Assembly: GCA_913057795.1 (NCBI GenBank)
Contig: CAJXOD010000001.1
Span: 86,688 to 150,687 of the forward strand
Source of the DNA: an uncultured Aquiluna sp.
Lineage (GTDB): Bacteria > Actinomycetota > Actinomycetes > Actinomycetales > Microbacteriaceae
Reading direction: 5' to 3'
DNA length: 64,000 bases
Under the pieces are notes generated by a model, which saw nothing but the letters and a program-made list of their open reading frames with translations, was not told the DNA's origin and did not search any database. Below are positions 1 through 9,568 of this stretch, one piece after another; position 1 is the stretch's first letter; each line of letters opens with the position of its first letter. Made by a program: the position numbers and the translations under genes.

Positions 1-1396
1 AGGCTCTTTGCCTACGCTTCACAGACTTGCTCGAGTAGCGAACGTGCTCGCGGTCCGGAAGATCACGCAAGTTAATCCGACTTGCTTCCAGCCACTCACC
101 CCATGGTTCCAGGGAGGCGACTTCGGACTTGATCTGCTCGTCCTCCACTATTTGTCCAGCCACAGTGTCAATCAGGAACATTTTGCCTGGCTGCAATCTG
201 CCTTTTCTTACGATTTTGTCAGGGGCAATATCAGCAACGCCGATTTCAGAGGCAAGGATTATAAAACCATCTTCAGTGACCACGAAGCGACCCGGTCGAA
301 GTCCGTTTCGGTCCAGAGTTGCACCGACCAAATCTCCGTCCGTGAAAACTACGGCCGCTGGTCCATCCCATGGCTCCATAATCATCGAGTGATATTCGTA
401 GAAGTCTCTTAGCTGTGGATCGAGGTCCAGTTGCTTTTCCCATGCTCCGGGAATCATCATCATCATGGCGTGTGGCAGCGAGCGGCCCGATAGGACAAGC
501 AGCTCCAAAACCTCATCGAAAGTTGCCGAATCGGACGCACCCTTTGAGACGATTGGCTTTAGCTGTTCGATGTTACCGAGTAGCTCCGATGAAAGCTGAG
601 ACTCTCTTGCCGCCATCCAGTTGGCATTTCCCTTAACGGTGTTTATCTCTCCGTTGTGCGCGATAAATCGGAAAGGGTGTGCCAATGGCCATGACGGGAA
701 GGTGTTTGTTGAAAATCTGCTGTGAACAAGTGCGAGCAGAGACTCAAAGCGCTCGTCACTTAGATCCGGATAGAAAGGCTCGAGCTGCAAGGTGGTGACC
801 ATACCCTTGTAAACGATTGTTTTAGATGAAAGCGAGCAAAGGTAAAGGCCAATGTCTCGTTCACTTCGGTTTCTAGCCCTGAATAACCTTCGCTCGAGGT
901 CCATGCCCGTGATTAGGTCATTGGAAGAAACAAATACTTGTTCAATGAGAGGCATAGCCTCTCTTGCCAACTCGCCAAGCACAGAGCTGTCGGTTGGCGG
1001 GGTGCGCCATCCCAAGACAGTCAGCGACTCTTCGTTGCAGATTGCTTCAAACTTAGCTTTGTCCTCAGTTGCGGTCGCCGCATCCAAGAAAACGAGACCC
1101 ACGCCGTAAGTGCCTCGCGCTGGCAAGTCAAAGTCGACAATTGCACGGAAAAAACCATCTGGCATCTGGGTGAGTATCCCAGCGCCGTCACCTGTTCCGG
1201 CGTCCGAACCAACGGCGCCACGGTGTTCCAGGTTCCTGAGAGAGGACAGCGCCATTTCAACGACGTCGTGACCGGCATAGCCTCGAAGCGTTGCGACCAT
1301 TGCCAAGCCACAAGCGTCGCGCTCATGGGAAGAGTCGTATAGCCCTTGGTTCTCGGGCGCGGTGGCAAACTTGTGGAAAGGTCCGTTGTTAAACAT
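1..1396 (-). CDS. gltB: Glutamate synthase large subunit, N-terminal part (cut by window edge)
   Basis: Makes glutamate from glutamine and 2-oxoglutarate in the cytoplasm. Only the first 465 of roughly 1500 codons are in the window, and the frame is open to base 1. The start reads MFNNGPFHKF and the nucleophile Cys29 lies in ERDACGL, the usual start of the type 2 glutamine amidotransferase domain. In this family the residues before that Cys are removed. Later matches include LEHRGAVGSDAGTGDGAG and IAHNGEINTVKGNANWM, both typical of GltB. The ATG at 1396 has a GGAG ribosome site about 7 bases upstream. The gene lies 71 bp downstream of lgt on the same strand, so it may be the tail of the trp-lgt transcript or have a promoter of its own in the gap. 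The FMN and Fe-S half, and any gltD, lie outside the window. Confidence 0.95.
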   Translation of the reverse strand, partial: MFNNGPFHKFATAPENQGLYDSSHERDACGLAMVATLRGYAGHDVVEMALSSLRNLEHRGAVGSDAGTGDGAGILTQMPDGFFRAIVDFDLPARGTYGVGLVFLDAATATEDKAKFEAICNEESLTVLGWRTPPTDSSVLGELAREAMPLIEQVFVSSNDLITGMDLERRLFRARNRSERDIGLYLCSLSSKTIVYKGMVTTLQLEPFYPDLSDERFESLLALVHSRFSTNTFPSWPLAHPFRFIAHNGEINTVKGNANWMAARESQLSSELLGNIEQLKPIVSKGASDSATFDEVLELLVLSGRSLPHAMMMMIPGAWEKQLDLDPQLRDFYEYHSMIMEPWDGPAAVVFTDGDLVGATLDRNGLRPGRFVVTEDGFIILASEIGVADIAPDKIVRKGRLQPGKMFLIDTVAGQIVEDEQIKSEVASLEPWGEWLEASRINLRDLPDREHVRYSSKSVKRRQRA

Positions 1397-1467
1397 GGTT
1401 ACTCCAATCGAATTCTTTTCGGAGCTTCGTTGGCCCGACCCTTATGTCTTGTTTGTGAACTATTAAA

Positions 1468-2352
1468 TTATTTGACAGCGTCCTTGCTGGTGACGGGTGA
1501 CTGATCGACAGGTTCTCTGCCGTCGAGCCAAACCGAAGGTTCCTTGCCGGGGTGACGGCGCTTCTGAACCAAGTAGATAACTACTCCGATTGCAATACCG
1601 GTCAGCGCCGACCAGATATTTATTCGTAGACCAAGGATAATCTCACTTGGGTCGATTCTGATGGCTTCTATCCAAACTCGTCCCGTTGAATAAATAATCA
1701 GGTACAGAGCAAAAACCTTGCCCCATTCAAGTTGCAACTTTTTTCCGAGCCAAATTAGCGCCACGACGCCTGTCAGATTCCAAATCATTTCGTAGGCGAA
1801 GGTGGGGTGAAAAGTTAGTCCATCCGGAAGCCCGAGCGGGTAAGCCGGGTTAGAACTTGGAATTTCGAGCCCCCAAGGAAGAGTGGTCGGTAGACCGAAT
1901 AGTTCTTGATTGAAATAGTTTCCAAGCCTACCGATGCCCTGGGCAAGAAGTATCCCGGGAGCGACCGCGTCGGCGACTGACAGGAATCTAATCCCAGCCT
2001 GTCTTGAGCCTATGAACATTCCAACTGCTCCGAGGATTAGCGCTCCATAAATTGCAAGACCACCCTCCCATATTTTGAAAATGTCAAGGAGATTAGCGCC
2101 CTCGAAGAAGTAATCGTTGGGGTGAGTAAGAACGTGGAAGAACCTTCCTCCAAGTATTCCAAAAGGAACAGCCCATAGCGCTATGTCCAGGAACAACCCC
2201 GCAGGTGTTCCTCTAGCCTTGAGCCTGGCGTCAGTCAGAATGGTGGCTATGACTATGCCGCTAAGTATAAATAGCGCGTAGAAGTGAACTCGAAATGGAC
2301 CCAAATCAATAAAGCTGATTCCGGGTGACGGGATGCCTGCGATTAACTCCAT
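1468..2352 (-). CDS. lgt: Prolipoprotein diacylglyceryl transferase
   Basis: Membrane enzyme that moves diacylglycerol from phosphatidylglycerol to the lipobox Cys of prolipoproteins, the first step in lipoprotein maturation. It has 294 residues, a normal length, with several hydrophobic segments. The family signature GRLGNYFNQELFG is at residues 141-153, and the N-terminal RVHFYAL region and the C-terminal GRVWIEAIR region also match. The ATG start has AGGA 7 bases upstream, and the gene begins 4 bp after trpA stops, as in many actinobacteria where lgt ends the trp operon. It is needed for lipoproteins such as the SsuA-like binding protein in this window. Confidence 0.97.
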   Translation of the reverse strand: MELIAGIPSPGISFIDLGPFRVHFYALFILSGIVIATILTDARLKARGTPAGLFLDIALWAVPFGILGGRFFHVLTHPNDYFFEGANLLDIFKIWEGGLAIYGALILGAVGMFIGSRQAGIRFLSVADAVAPGILLAQGIGRLGNYFNQELFGLPTTLPWGLEIPSSNPAYPLGLPDGLTFHPTFAYEMIWNLTGVVALIWLGKKLQLEWGKVFALYLIIYSTGRVWIEAIRIDPSEIILGLRINIWSALTGIAIGVVIYLVQKRRHPGKEPSVWLDGREPVDQSPVTSKDAVK

Positions 2353-2356
2353 CGCA

Positions 2357-3136
2357 TCATCCTAGGCCCGCAGCTAGCTCTTTGGTTTTCGCAACTAGGC
2401 CAGGTAGACCATCCTCACGGTAGGCCTTCACAAAGGCAGTTCCAACAATTGCACCGTCGGCATAACCGTTTACTTCACGAACCTGTTCGGCTGTGGAAAT
2501 TCCTACCCCTACACAAGTCGGGGTTTTACTTAGACTCTTCACTCGGCCTACTAAATCTCTAGCAAGCGCGTCGAGAGTAGCTCTCTCCCCAGTTATACCC
2601 ATTGTTGAGACTGAATAAACAAAACCCTTGGACGCGTCAGCGTTTGCGGCGACTCTTTCATTCGAGCTCGACGGCGCAACCAAAAAGACTCGATCTAGAC
2701 CTTTCGCTTGGCTGACCTCCAGCCACTGCGCGGCTTCGTCTGGAACAAGATCTGGCGTGATCATTCCCTGTGCCCCAGAGGCAAGCATCTCCTCTGCGAA
2801 CTTCTCCACGCCGAATCTCAACACCGGGTTCCAATAGCTCATTACCAATAGCGGTGTGGCTACCCGCGCTCGCACTTGTCGTATTACTTCGAATAGATCT
2901 CCGAGCACGAAGCCTGCAGCTCGTGCTTCTTCGGTCGCGACCTGAATAATCAAGCCGTCCATCACAGGATCACTGTAGGGGACGCCAATTTCAAGGACGT
3001 CACAACCATTCTCGGCCATTGCAACTAACGCGTCGACTGAGTCCTTGACAGTTGGGTAGCCGGCCGGATAGTAACCAACCAGTGAGCCTTTACCGGATTC
3101 TCTATTGGCCAGGAGGGTGTCATTTACTGAACTCAT
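2357..3136 (-). CDS. trpA: Tryptophan synthase alpha chain
   Basis: Splits indole-3-glycerol phosphate into indole, channelled to TrpB, and glyceraldehyde 3-phosphate. It has 259 residues and a TIM-barrel pattern. The catalytic pair is visible as Glu49 in [11 protein letters not shown] and Asp60 in VMDG, matching the classical E49/D60. The ATG start overlaps the trpB stop by 4 bp (ATGA), so translation is probably coupled, which suits the alpha2beta2 complex. Part of the trpE-trpC-trpB-trpA-lgt run. Confidence 0.98.
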   Translation of the reverse strand: MSSVNDTLLANRESGKGSLVGYYPAGYPTVKDSVDALVAMAENGCDVLEIGVPYSDPVMDGLIIQVATEEARAAGFVLGDLFEVIRQVRARVATPLLVMSYWNPVLRFGVEKFAEEMLASGAQGMITPDLVPDEAAQWLEVSQAKGLDRVFLVAPSSSNERVAANADASKGFVYSVSTMGITGERATLDALARDLVGRVKSLSKTPTCVGVGISTAEQVREVNGYADGAIVGTAFVKAYREDGLPGLVAKTKELAAGLG

Positions 3137-4332
3137 TTATCGCCCATCAGACCGAAGTACTTTGCCGCTGTCTCCATGTCCTTGTCTCCGCGTCCGCTCA
3201 AGTTGATAAGAATGTGTGCGCCCGCGGGCAGGACCTTGGCTAGATGCTCGATTCCTGCCAAACCGTGAGCCGTTTCGATGGCTGGGATTATGCCCTCTGT
3301 TTGGGAAAGTAGCTTCATCGCGTTCATTGCCTCAGTGTCGGTAACACCGTGATAACTAGCCCGACCGAGGTCCTTGAGCCATGAGTGCTCCGGACCAACT
3401 CCTGGATAGTCAAGCCCGGCTGAAATCGAGTGCGATTCCATTGTTTGACCATCGGCGTCTTGCAGCATGTAGCTCTTGGCACCATGTAGAACGCCAGGTG
3501 TCCCCCTAGATAGGGTCGCGGCATGCCTAAGAGTGTCAACGCCTTCGCCTGCTGCTTCAAAACCCCACAGCGCAACATCGTCATCATCCAAGAAGGCGTG
3601 GAAAATCCCAATCGCATTAGAGCCACCGCCGACACAAGCTGCCACTGCATCCGGAAGCCTTCCGGTTAGCTCGAGCATTTGTTCACGAGCCTCGTAACCT
3701 ATGACGCTGTGGAAGTCTCGAACCATTGTCGGAAACGGGTGGGGACCCGCAACTGTCCCGAGAAGATAGTGGGTGGTATCGACGTTGGCAACCCAATCTC
3801 GAAGTGCCTCATTTATAGCGTCCTTGAGCGTTTTGGAACCCGAGGTCACGGGAATTACTTCGGCCCCCAGAAGCTTCATTCTCGCGACATTTAGGGCCTG
3901 TCTTTCGGTATCAACCTCGCCCATGTACACAACGCAGTCCAAACCAAAGAATGCCGCAGCTGTGGCACTTGCCACACCGTGCTGACCAGCTCCAGTTTCT
4001 GCAATGATTCGCTTTTTGCCCATCTTCTTTGCCAAGAGTGCTTGGCCCATAACGTTATTTATCTTGTGGCTACCAGTGTGGTTCAAGTCTTCTCGTTTTA
4101 GAAAGACTCTAATGTCGCCAAAATGAGCCGCGAAGCGCTTTGCCTCGGTGATTATGGAGGGACGTCCGGTGTAGGTCTTGTGAAGCTCGGCAAGCTCGGC
4201 TATGAACCCCGGGTCGATTCGCATCGCTTCGTAGGTGGCCTCGAGTTGATCGAGAGCTGCAATTAGTGGCTCCGGGACGAACCTGCCACCGTACTCGCCG
4301 TAATAGGGTCCTACTTGTTCTGAGAGTTTCAT
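3133..4332 (-). CDS. trpB: Tryptophan synthase beta chain
   Basis: PLP enzyme joining indole and serine to make tryptophan, partner of TrpA. It has 399 residues. The PLP lysine is Lys90 in HTGSHKINN, and the phosphate-binding glycine loop GGGSNAIG follows near residue 230. The N-terminus with [14 protein letters not shown] is typical of TrpB1, the type that pairs with TrpA. The ATG start is 13 bp after the trpC stop, and the end overlaps trpA by 4 bp. Confidence 0.98.
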   Translation of the reverse strand: MKLSEQVGPYYGEYGGRFVPEPLIAALDQLEATYEAMRIDPGFIAELAELHKTYTGRPSIITEAKRFAAHFGDIRVFLKREDLNHTGSHKINNVMGQALLAKKMGKKRIIAETGAGQHGVASATAAAFFGLDCVVYMGEVDTERQALNVARMKLLGAEVIPVTSGSKTLKDAINEALRDWVANVDTTHYLLGTVAGPHPFPTMVRDFHSVIGYEAREQMLELTGRLPDAVAACVGGGSNAIGIFHAFLDDDDVALWGFEAAGEGVDTLRHAATLSRGTPGVLHGAKSYMLQDADGQTMESHSISAGLDYPGVGPEHSWLKDLGRASYHGVTDTEAMNAMKLLSQTEGIIPAIETAHGLAGIEHLAKVLPAGAHILINLSGRGDKDMETAAKYFGLMGDK

Positions 4333-4345
4333 TGTGTTGATAATC

Positions 4346-5119
4346 CTAAGTTGCGTTAATAAATTCCGGAATTAACAAGCTCGGATCACCTGTCACTAGG
4401 GCTTGTCCAACTAGCACCACATTGGCACCGGCGTTCCAGTACCTGGCTACGTCCTGAGGCTTCTTCACGGATGATTCAGCCACCTTGATGGTCTGATCTG
4501 TCAATAGGTGAGACATAGTTTCGAAAAGCCGCAGGTCGGTCTTGAATGTTTGCAAATCCCTTGTGTTTATGCCGACCAATCTGCTTCCTGCGGCGTTGGC
4601 AATGTGTATCTCATCCGCTGTGTGCGTTTCAACGAGAACATCCAAACCCAAGTCCGCGGCAAACTTGGACAACCTGAGGAAATCAGGCTCCTTGAGCCAG
4701 CTAAGAATCAATAGAACGAATGATGCCCCGTGGGCACGAGCCTCCAAGATTTGATACTCACAAGATATGAAGTCCTTGCGAAGTGTTGGGATTGAGACGG
4801 CGTCGCTGGCATGTCGAAGGTCATCTAAAGTGCCGCCGAACCCGGATCGTTCTGTTAGAACCGAGATTGCATGAGCTCCACTTTGCTCGTAAGTAAGGGC
4901 TAGTATCCCGGCATCAGGGATTTCGGCCATGTGCCCAACTGATGGGCTATATCTCTTTATTTCGGCGATTATCTTAATTTTCGACGAAGGCTCGAGTGCC
5001 TTCAAGGCTGAAACGGCTGGCTCCATGTTCTCGACCAGCGCCTCTAGAGACTCGATACTTACGCTTTTACTTCTAATGTCAGCATCATCGCTTGCTGTGG
5101 CGAATAATTCGTCAAGCAC
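4346..5119 (-). CDS. trpC: Indole-3-glycerol phosphate synthase
   Basis: Closes the indole ring from carboxyphenylaminodeoxyribulose phosphate in tryptophan synthesis. With the GTG at 5119 it has 257 residues, the normal size. The N-terminal motif [13 protein letters not shown] (Glu53, Lys55, Ser58) and [11 protein letters not shown] are characteristic. A longer reading frame extends to 5218, but the extra residues lie inside the upstream HGxxPAAW gene and look nothing like TrpC. The chosen GTG overlaps that gene's stop by one base (TAGTG), a junction used repeatedly in this genome. No trpF or trpD is nearby. In actinobacteria the TrpF reaction is often done by the HisA-like PriA enzyme, which is not in this window. 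Confidence 0.95.
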   Translation of the reverse strand: MLDELFATASDDADIRSKSVSIESLEALVENMEPAVSALKALEPSSKIKIIAEIKRYSPSVGHMAEIPDAGILALTYEQSGAHAISVLTERSGFGGTLDDLRHASDAVSIPTLRKDFISCEYQILEARAHGASFVLLILSWLKEPDFLRLSKFAADLGLDVLVETHTADEIHIANAAGSRLVGINTRDLQTFKTDLRLFETMSHLLTDQTIKVAESSVKKPQDVARYWNAGANVVLVGQALVTGDPSLLIPEFINAT

Positions 5120-5343
5120 TAGTGGGACTTCGAGTGCTTGCCACTCACCCCGTAGCCAGATTTCCTGAGTACGAGTCCAACTATCGGACCAAGTGCGGCA
5201 AGTACAGCTGAAGCCCAAACCATGGATGGCACATTCAACCAGAAAAACAATGTTCCAATCGTGAAGGCAGCCAGAACAATAATCACGGTCGCCCAGGCCG
5301 CAACGGAGTTTCCGTGCCCTGGATCGGTCTTAGTTTCAGTCAT
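5119..5343 (-). CDS. Small membrane protein, HGxxPAAW family
   Basis: A 74-residue protein with two hydrophobic segments (about residues 14-35 and 39-59). The N-terminal motif GHGNSVAAW is a variant of the HGxxPAAW signature that names a small actinobacterial family found next to trpC. A Lys/His-rich tail follows. Function is unknown. The ATG at 5343 has AAGGG 5-6 bases upstream. Its stop overlaps the trpC GTG by one base, so it is translated as part of the trp operon. Its constant location suggests a role linked to tryptophan synthesis or membrane placement of it, but nothing in the sequence proves that. Confidence 0.85.
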   Translation of the reverse strand: MTETKTDPGHGNSVAAWATVIIVLAAFTIGTLFFWLNVPSMVWASAVLAALGPIVGLVLRKSGYGVSGKHSKSH

Positions 5344-5383
5344 TGTGCCCTTCTTGAATGTTTGCCAATTCTAGCAAGCACTT

Positions 5384-5893
5384 CTACTGCTCATCCCACA
5401 GGTTCTCCGGGTCGGCGTTTGTTTCACTGACCGTACTGGATTTGTCCGGTGGCTTCGAGCGCCCGGGTTGAAAAACTGCCAGAGCAAAAATCAATCCGGT
5501 GATTCCGGCCATCGTTAGATAAACCCAGTAACCGATCTTCACCACTACTCCAAAACCTGCTGCCGTAGCTAGACCCGTAGTGCTGGAGATCAACTCGATG
5601 ACGGCACTGGCATCTGACCAGCTTGTGAGAGACATCACCACTATTACGAAGCCAGAGATTATCGAGGCAATCGCCGCCATCGTTCGACTTAGGAGACGGT
5701 ATCGGGCGATGAGTGAAATCAGTAGGACTATCAGCGGAACCAGGCTTGTCAGGGGATTGAGTTCCGACCCAATTAATGTTCCAATCAACGCCGATTCATC
5801 GGAGTGAAAGTCTCTAACATCTACCCAGGCAAGGAGAGAGGTTGATAGCCACACGGCGGCAACTAGAGTGCCCACCGAAATCAGTCTGATCAT
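5384..5893 (-). CDS. Trp operon-associated membrane protein (TIGR02234 type)
   Basis: A 169-residue protein with four hydrophobic segments: an N-terminal one (about 1-24), then about 45-63, 70-92 and 115-142. The tail is hydrophilic and acidic. Placement directly after trpE and the four-segment layout match the Trp_oprn_chp family of actinobacteria (Mycobacterium Rv1610 is the positional equivalent). Function is unknown. The ATG start overlaps the trpE stop by 4 bp (ATGA), so it is co-translated with trpE. The assignment rests on position and topology more than on strong motifs. Confidence 0.82.
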   Translation of the reverse strand: MIRLISVGTLVAAVWLSTSLLAWVDVRDFHSDESALIGTLIGSELNPLTSLVPLIVLLISLIARYRLLSRTMAAIASIISGFVIVVMSLTSWSDASAVIELISSTTGLATAAGFGVVVKIGYWVYLTMAGITGLIFALAVFQPGRSKPPDKSSTVSETNADPENLWDEQ

Positions 5894-7371
5894 TTTTTCA
5901 TCGCATTCGCCGCAGCAACTGCGCGCAACACAACCGCGGCTTTTGCCAGCGTCTCGGCGTACTCGGTTTCGGGTACTGAATCGAGAACAATCCCGGCACC
6001 GGCCTGCACTCTTGCCACTCCGTTTCTAAGAACCGCAGTGCGAATCGCGATTGCAAGATCTGAGTTCCCTTGAAAGTCGAAGTATCCAACAACACCACCG
6101 AACAAGCCTCGATAACTTTGTTCTAAGTCGTGAATTATTTCCAAAGCCCTTGGTTTGGGTGCACCGGACAGGGTTCCAGCTGGGAAGGTGGCGAGCATGG
6201 CCTTGACAATGCTGGTTCCGGGATTTAGCGACCCCTCCACGGTAGATACGAGGTGCATGATGTGTGAGAAGCGGTGAATTTGCATAAATTCGCTCACCCG
6301 CACAGTAGTTGGGTCGCAGACTTTCAGCAGATCATTTCTCGCAAGGTCGACCAGCATCAAGTGTTCGCTGCGCTCTTTTTCATCCGCCAGCAGGTCTTCG
6401 GCAAGTTGGTTGTCAGTTGATGTGTCATGACCTCTGGGCCGAGAACCTGCGATTGGGTGGGTGACCACGTTGGATCCCATTACCTTCACGAGCGCTTCCG
6501 GTGAACTTCCGACTATCGCAAACGGACCATCCTGGTCTTGCCATCTAATTAGATACATGTAGGGGCTCGGATTCAGAGCCCTAAGTGCTCTGTAGACATC
6601 CAGCGCATCAGCGGTTGTTTGGTGGTCAAAGCGCTGAGAAATAACAACCTGAAATACGTCTCCCTTGCGAACATGCTCTTTGGCCAATTCGACCTTTTCG
6701 AGAAACTCGTTCTTGGGTATGTTGGAGACTGCATCCGGTTCCGGCCAATTCGGCTCAGAGACCATTGCGGGTGTCGGCATTTCGACGATTTTTTGCATTT
6801 GGCTAATGGCATTTAGGGCCCGACTGTAGCTTTCCCGAAGGGGGGTCCCGTCGACGAAAACCACACTGACTAGGAGCAATTCAGACTTTTGGTGATCCAT
6901 GACCACTAGCTCTGAAAATTGGTTGAACCCGTATAGCGGTATCGAGTAGTCGGCCGGCTTGGCATCAGGAAGCTTCTCGGTTAGGTTGACCGCTCCCCAG
7001 CTTAGAAATCCAACCAGCCCCGAACTCAGGGGAAAATCAACCGGACTCGATTTCCATGCCGTTTGAAGCCTCTCCAGCGCTGCGATCGGGTCCTCGGGCA
7101 GTAAAGATCCATCTGGAAGACACTTCGCATCTCCTATCCAGGTTGCTTTGTGATCTGTAGCCGTTAGTTGACCCCTAGAGGCCACTCCGATAAAGGAGTA
7201 CCTGCCCCAGACTCCCTGCTCGGCAGATTCCAACAAAAAAGTGTCCGCCCTAGAACCGGCGAGCTTCTGATAAATCCCAATTGGGGTTTCACTGCCGCTA
7301 AATAGCCTTTTTACAATCGGGATTACGTTGTATTCGCTGCTAAGTTCCTCAAGCTGTTCAAAGCCGATCAA
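5890..7371 (-). CDS. trpE: Anthranilate synthase component I
   Basis: Converts chorismate to anthranilate using ammonia from a TrpG partner. It has 493 residues. The feedback-inhibition element LLES is at residues 46-49, so tryptophan inhibition is likely. The catalytic C-terminal block contains HPIAGSRPRG and LSGAPKPRALEII. The start is a TTG, supported by a strong AGGAGG site 5 bases upstream that lies within the end of hisI. The TTG directly follows the hisI stop. No trpG or trpD is encoded here, so the amidotransferase subunit must come from elsewhere, possibly the shared PabA-type protein. Confidence 0.97.
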   Translation of the reverse strand: MIGFEQLEELSSEYNVIPIVKRLFSGSETPIGIYQKLAGSRADTFLLESAEQGVWGRYSFIGVASRGQLTATDHKATWIGDAKCLPDGSLLPEDPIAALERLQTAWKSSPVDFPLSSGLVGFLSWGAVNLTEKLPDAKPADYSIPLYGFNQFSELVVMDHQKSELLLVSVVFVDGTPLRESYSRALNAISQMQKIVEMPTPAMVSEPNWPEPDAVSNIPKNEFLEKVELAKEHVRKGDVFQVVISQRFDHQTTADALDVYRALRALNPSPYMYLIRWQDQDGPFAIVGSSPEALVKVMGSNVVTHPIAGSRPRGHDTSTDNQLAEDLLADEKERSEHLMLVDLARNDLLKVCDPTTVRVSEFMQIHRFSHIMHLVSTVEGSLNPGTSIVKAMLATFPAGTLSGAPKPRALEIIHDLEQSYRGLFGGVVGYFDFQGNSDLAIAIRTAVLRNGVARVQAGAGIVLDSVPETEYAETLAKAAVVLRAVAAANAMKK

Positions 7372-7692
7372 TTAGACCTCCTCGAAGCAGCTGACGGTTC
7401 CAAGGTGGCAGGTCGGGCCGGCAGGCCTGACCATAGCCAAAATAGTGTCGCCGTCACAATCTAGGGACAAGGAATCAATTGCCAAGGTATTACCACTGGT
7501 TTCACCTTTGCGCCAAAGCTGATTGCGGGATCGCGAGAAGAAATGCATTTCGCCAGTAGAGACGGATTTTTCTAAAGCGTCGAGGTTCGAATAGGCAAGC
7601 ATGAGAACCTGCTTCGTTTGACTGTCTTGAACCACAACGGGTATCAGATGGTCGCTAGAAAATTGAACCTGATCCAACGCTAAGTGCCTCAT
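7372..7692 (-). CDS. hisI: Phosphoribosyl-AMP cyclohydrolase
   Basis: Third step of histidine synthesis, opening the purine ring of phosphoribosyl-AMP. At 106 residues it is the stand-alone cyclohydrolase without a fused HisE domain, which is a separate gene here. Metal ligands are visible as the DCDGD motif (78-82) and Cys95 and Cys102 near the C-terminus (GPTCHLG and SCF). The ATG start overlaps the hisF stop by 4 bp. The gene end carries the ribosome site of trpE, tying the his and trp genes into one transcript. Confidence 0.97.
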   Translation of the reverse strand: MRHLALDQVQFSSDHLIPVVVQDSQTKQVLMLAYSNLDALEKSVSTGEMHFFSRSRNQLWRKGETSGNTLAIDSLSLDCDGDTILAMVRPAGPTCHLGTVSCFEEV

Positions 7693-8444
7693 CTAGCCTC
7701 TATTCCTGCATCTTCAAGTGCTTGCTTGACCGTTGCAATCGAGATTTCGCCGCTGTGAAAAACACTAGCTGCGAGCAGAGCATCGGCGCCAGCCTGAGCC
7801 GCCTCGACGAAGTCTGATACTTTGCCGGCTCCCCCAGACGCGATGATCGGAACGGCGGAAATCTTGCGTACTTTCTCAATAAGTTCAAGATCAAAACCCG
7901 CTCTGGTCCCGTCTGCATCAATGCTGTTGATAAGCAGTTCTCCGGCACCTAGCCCTTGCACTTTTTCTATCCACTGCATCGCATCTAAACCGGTTTCCTG
8001 TCGGCCACCGTGGGAGGTGACGATGAATCCCGACGCCGTGTCTCCACGTTTAATATCCAAAGAAACTACCAAAATTTGATTTCCGTGTTCGCCCGAGATC
8101 TCCGCTAAAAGTTCCGGCCTGGAAATGCCTGCGGAACCGATCGATACTTTGTCGGCTCCCGCCTCAAGAAGCAGCGAAACGTCCTCGAGGCTTCTAATGC
8201 CTCCGCCCACCGTGAGGGGTATAAATATCTCCTCCGCGCACCTGGTGACCATGTCTCTAGTTGTTGAGCGATTTTCGTTGGCAGCGGTTACGTCTAAAAA
8301 CGTTAGCTCGTCTGCGCCCTGAAGGTAGTAATTGCGGGCTAAGTCAACTGGGTCACCGCTATCGACAAGATTCTGGAAGTTGACACCCTTCACTACTCGT
8401 CCGCTTGCAACATCTAGGCAAGGAATCACTCTGACTGCCGGCAC
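7689..8444 (-). CDS. hisF: Imidazole glycerol phosphate synthase cyclase subunit
   Basis: Cyclase half of the HisHF complex, producing imidazole glycerol phosphate and AICAR. It has 251 residues in a beta/alpha barrel. The two catalytic aspartates are visible as Asp11 in [10 protein letters not shown] and Asp130 in VVSLDIKRG. The start is GTG and overlaps the hisG stop by one base (TAGTG). The glutaminase partner hisH and the isomerase hisA/priA are not in the window. Confidence 0.97.
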   Translation of the reverse strand: MPAVRVIPCLDVASGRVVKGVNFQNLVDSGDPVDLARNYYLQGADELTFLDVTAANENRSTTRDMVTRCAEEIFIPLTVGGGIRSLEDVSLLLEAGADKVSIGSAGISRPELLAEISGEHGNQILVVSLDIKRGDTASGFIVTSHGGRQETGLDAMQWIEKVQGLGAGELLINSIDADGTRAGFDLELIEKVRKISAVPIIASGGAGKVSDFVEAAQAGADALLAASVFHSGEISIATVKQALEDAGIEAR

Positions 8445-9286
8445 TATATTCTCGCTGCGTGAATGGCTGACACCAAAATTGCCCTGGCACCTGCGGCGTA
8501 CAGCTCATCCATTATTTGATTCATCTGTATAGCCGGAACTAGGGAACGAACTGCAACCCAGTCCAAATCGGCCATCGGGGATATCGTTGGCGACTCGATC
8601 CCGGGGGTTATCTTCGTCGCCGCTTCGAGCACTTTCTTTGGGCAGTCGTAGTCAATGATTACGTACTCCCTAGCCACTAATACGCCCTTTAAACGCATCA
8701 AAAGCCCGTTTGCGTCACTAGCTTTACCCGGAGCACTAATGAGCCTGGCCGTAGAGGTCAAGATCGTAGGGCCAAAGATTGCAAGACCGGCTTTTCTAAG
8801 CGTGTTACCGGTTGAGACAACGTCGGCAACGGCATCTGCAACGCCAAGCTTTACGGCCGATTCGACTGCTCCGTCGAGCTTGATGATTTCACAATTTACG
8901 TTTAGCTTCGCCAAGTAATTTTCAATCAGGGTTGGGTATGCGGTCGCAAGCCTTTTACCTTCTAGTTGACTCGGATCATTGAAACCAGAGTCGATTGGTG
9001 CCGCAAATCGGAAGGTAGACGCACCAAAGCCCAAATCAGCAATTTCCTCGGCTTCGGACTCCGAATCCATCAAGAGGTCCAGCCCTGTTAGGCCAACATC
9101 CAGAGATCCCGACCCCACGTAGGTCGCTATATCCCGAGGTCTCAGATAAAAAAATTCTATGTCGTTTGCTTCATCGACCAGGTGAAGCTCTTGGGTGTCT
9201 CGTCTCGTCTGGTATCCAGCTTCTCTTAACATGGCCACTGCGGATTCAGACAGGATTCCCTTGTTTGGAATGGCTACCCGCAACAT
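8444..9286 (-). CDS. hisG: ATP phosphoribosyltransferase
   Basis: First and usually feedback-regulated step of histidine synthesis, joining ATP and PRPP. At 280 residues it is the long form, with a C-terminal ACT-like regulatory domain, so it does not need His[15 protein letters not shown] at the start and [16 protein letters not shown], the phosphate-binding region, are typical. The ATG overlaps the hisE stop by one base (TAATG) and the end overlaps hisF by one base. Confidence 0.97.
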   Translation of the reverse strand: MLRVAIPNKGILSESAVAMLREAGYQTRRDTQELHLVDEANDIEFFYLRPRDIATYVGSGSLDVGLTGLDLLMDSESEAEEIADLGFGASTFRFAAPIDSGFNDPSQLEGKRLATAYPTLIENYLAKLNVNCEIIKLDGAVESAVKLGVADAVADVVSTGNTLRKAGLAIFGPTILTSTARLISAPGKASDANGLLMRLKGVLVAREYVIIDYDCPKKVLEAATKITPGIESPTISPMADLDWVAVRSLVPAIQMNQIMDELYAAGARAILVSAIHAARI

Positions 9287-9549
9287 TAGAGAACCTGCTC
9301 GACTGCCGAAAGTGGCACGTTTCTAGAGATCAAAATAAGTTGAATGTAATAAAGAAGTTGCGAGGCTTCTAGTGCGACCTGTTCGTCTGACTCGTGTTCT
9401 GCAGCCATCCATAGTTCCGCCGCTTCCTCGACGAGCTTTTTGCCAATTGAGTGGACTCCCTTTGCCAATAACTCGCTGCTACCAGAGTTGTTATCGGGCA
9501 TACTTGCCGTGTTTACGAGCTCGTCATAAAGGGAATCAAAGGATTTCAT
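9286..9549 (-). CDS. hisE: Phosphoribosyl-ATP pyrophosphatase
   Basis: Second step of histidine synthesis. It has 87 residues, the usual length. The all-helical MazG-like fold is shown by KKLVEEAAELWMAAEHES, which carries the acidic metal ligands. The ATG at 9549 gives the typical MKSFDSLYDEL start, although its ribosome site (GGGG, very close to the ATG) is poorly spaced. Translation runs directly into hisG through a TAATG overlap. There are only 19 bp between the rpe stop and this start. Confidence 0.95.
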   Translation of the reverse strand: MKSFDSLYDELVNTASMPDNNSGSSELLAKGVHSIGKKLVEEAAELWMAAEHESDEQVALEASQLLYYIQLILISRNVPLSAVEQVL

Positions 9550-9568
9550 ACCCCTAGATTACAGCGAA

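Noticed and set aside
1021..1368. 115-residue minus-strand frame near the left edge
   Set aside because: It is out of frame with gltB, which runs open from 1396 to 1 with clear GltB motifs.
5120..5218. Longer N-terminus of TrpC
   Set aside because: The extra 33 residues overlap the HGxxPAAW gene and do not resemble TrpC.
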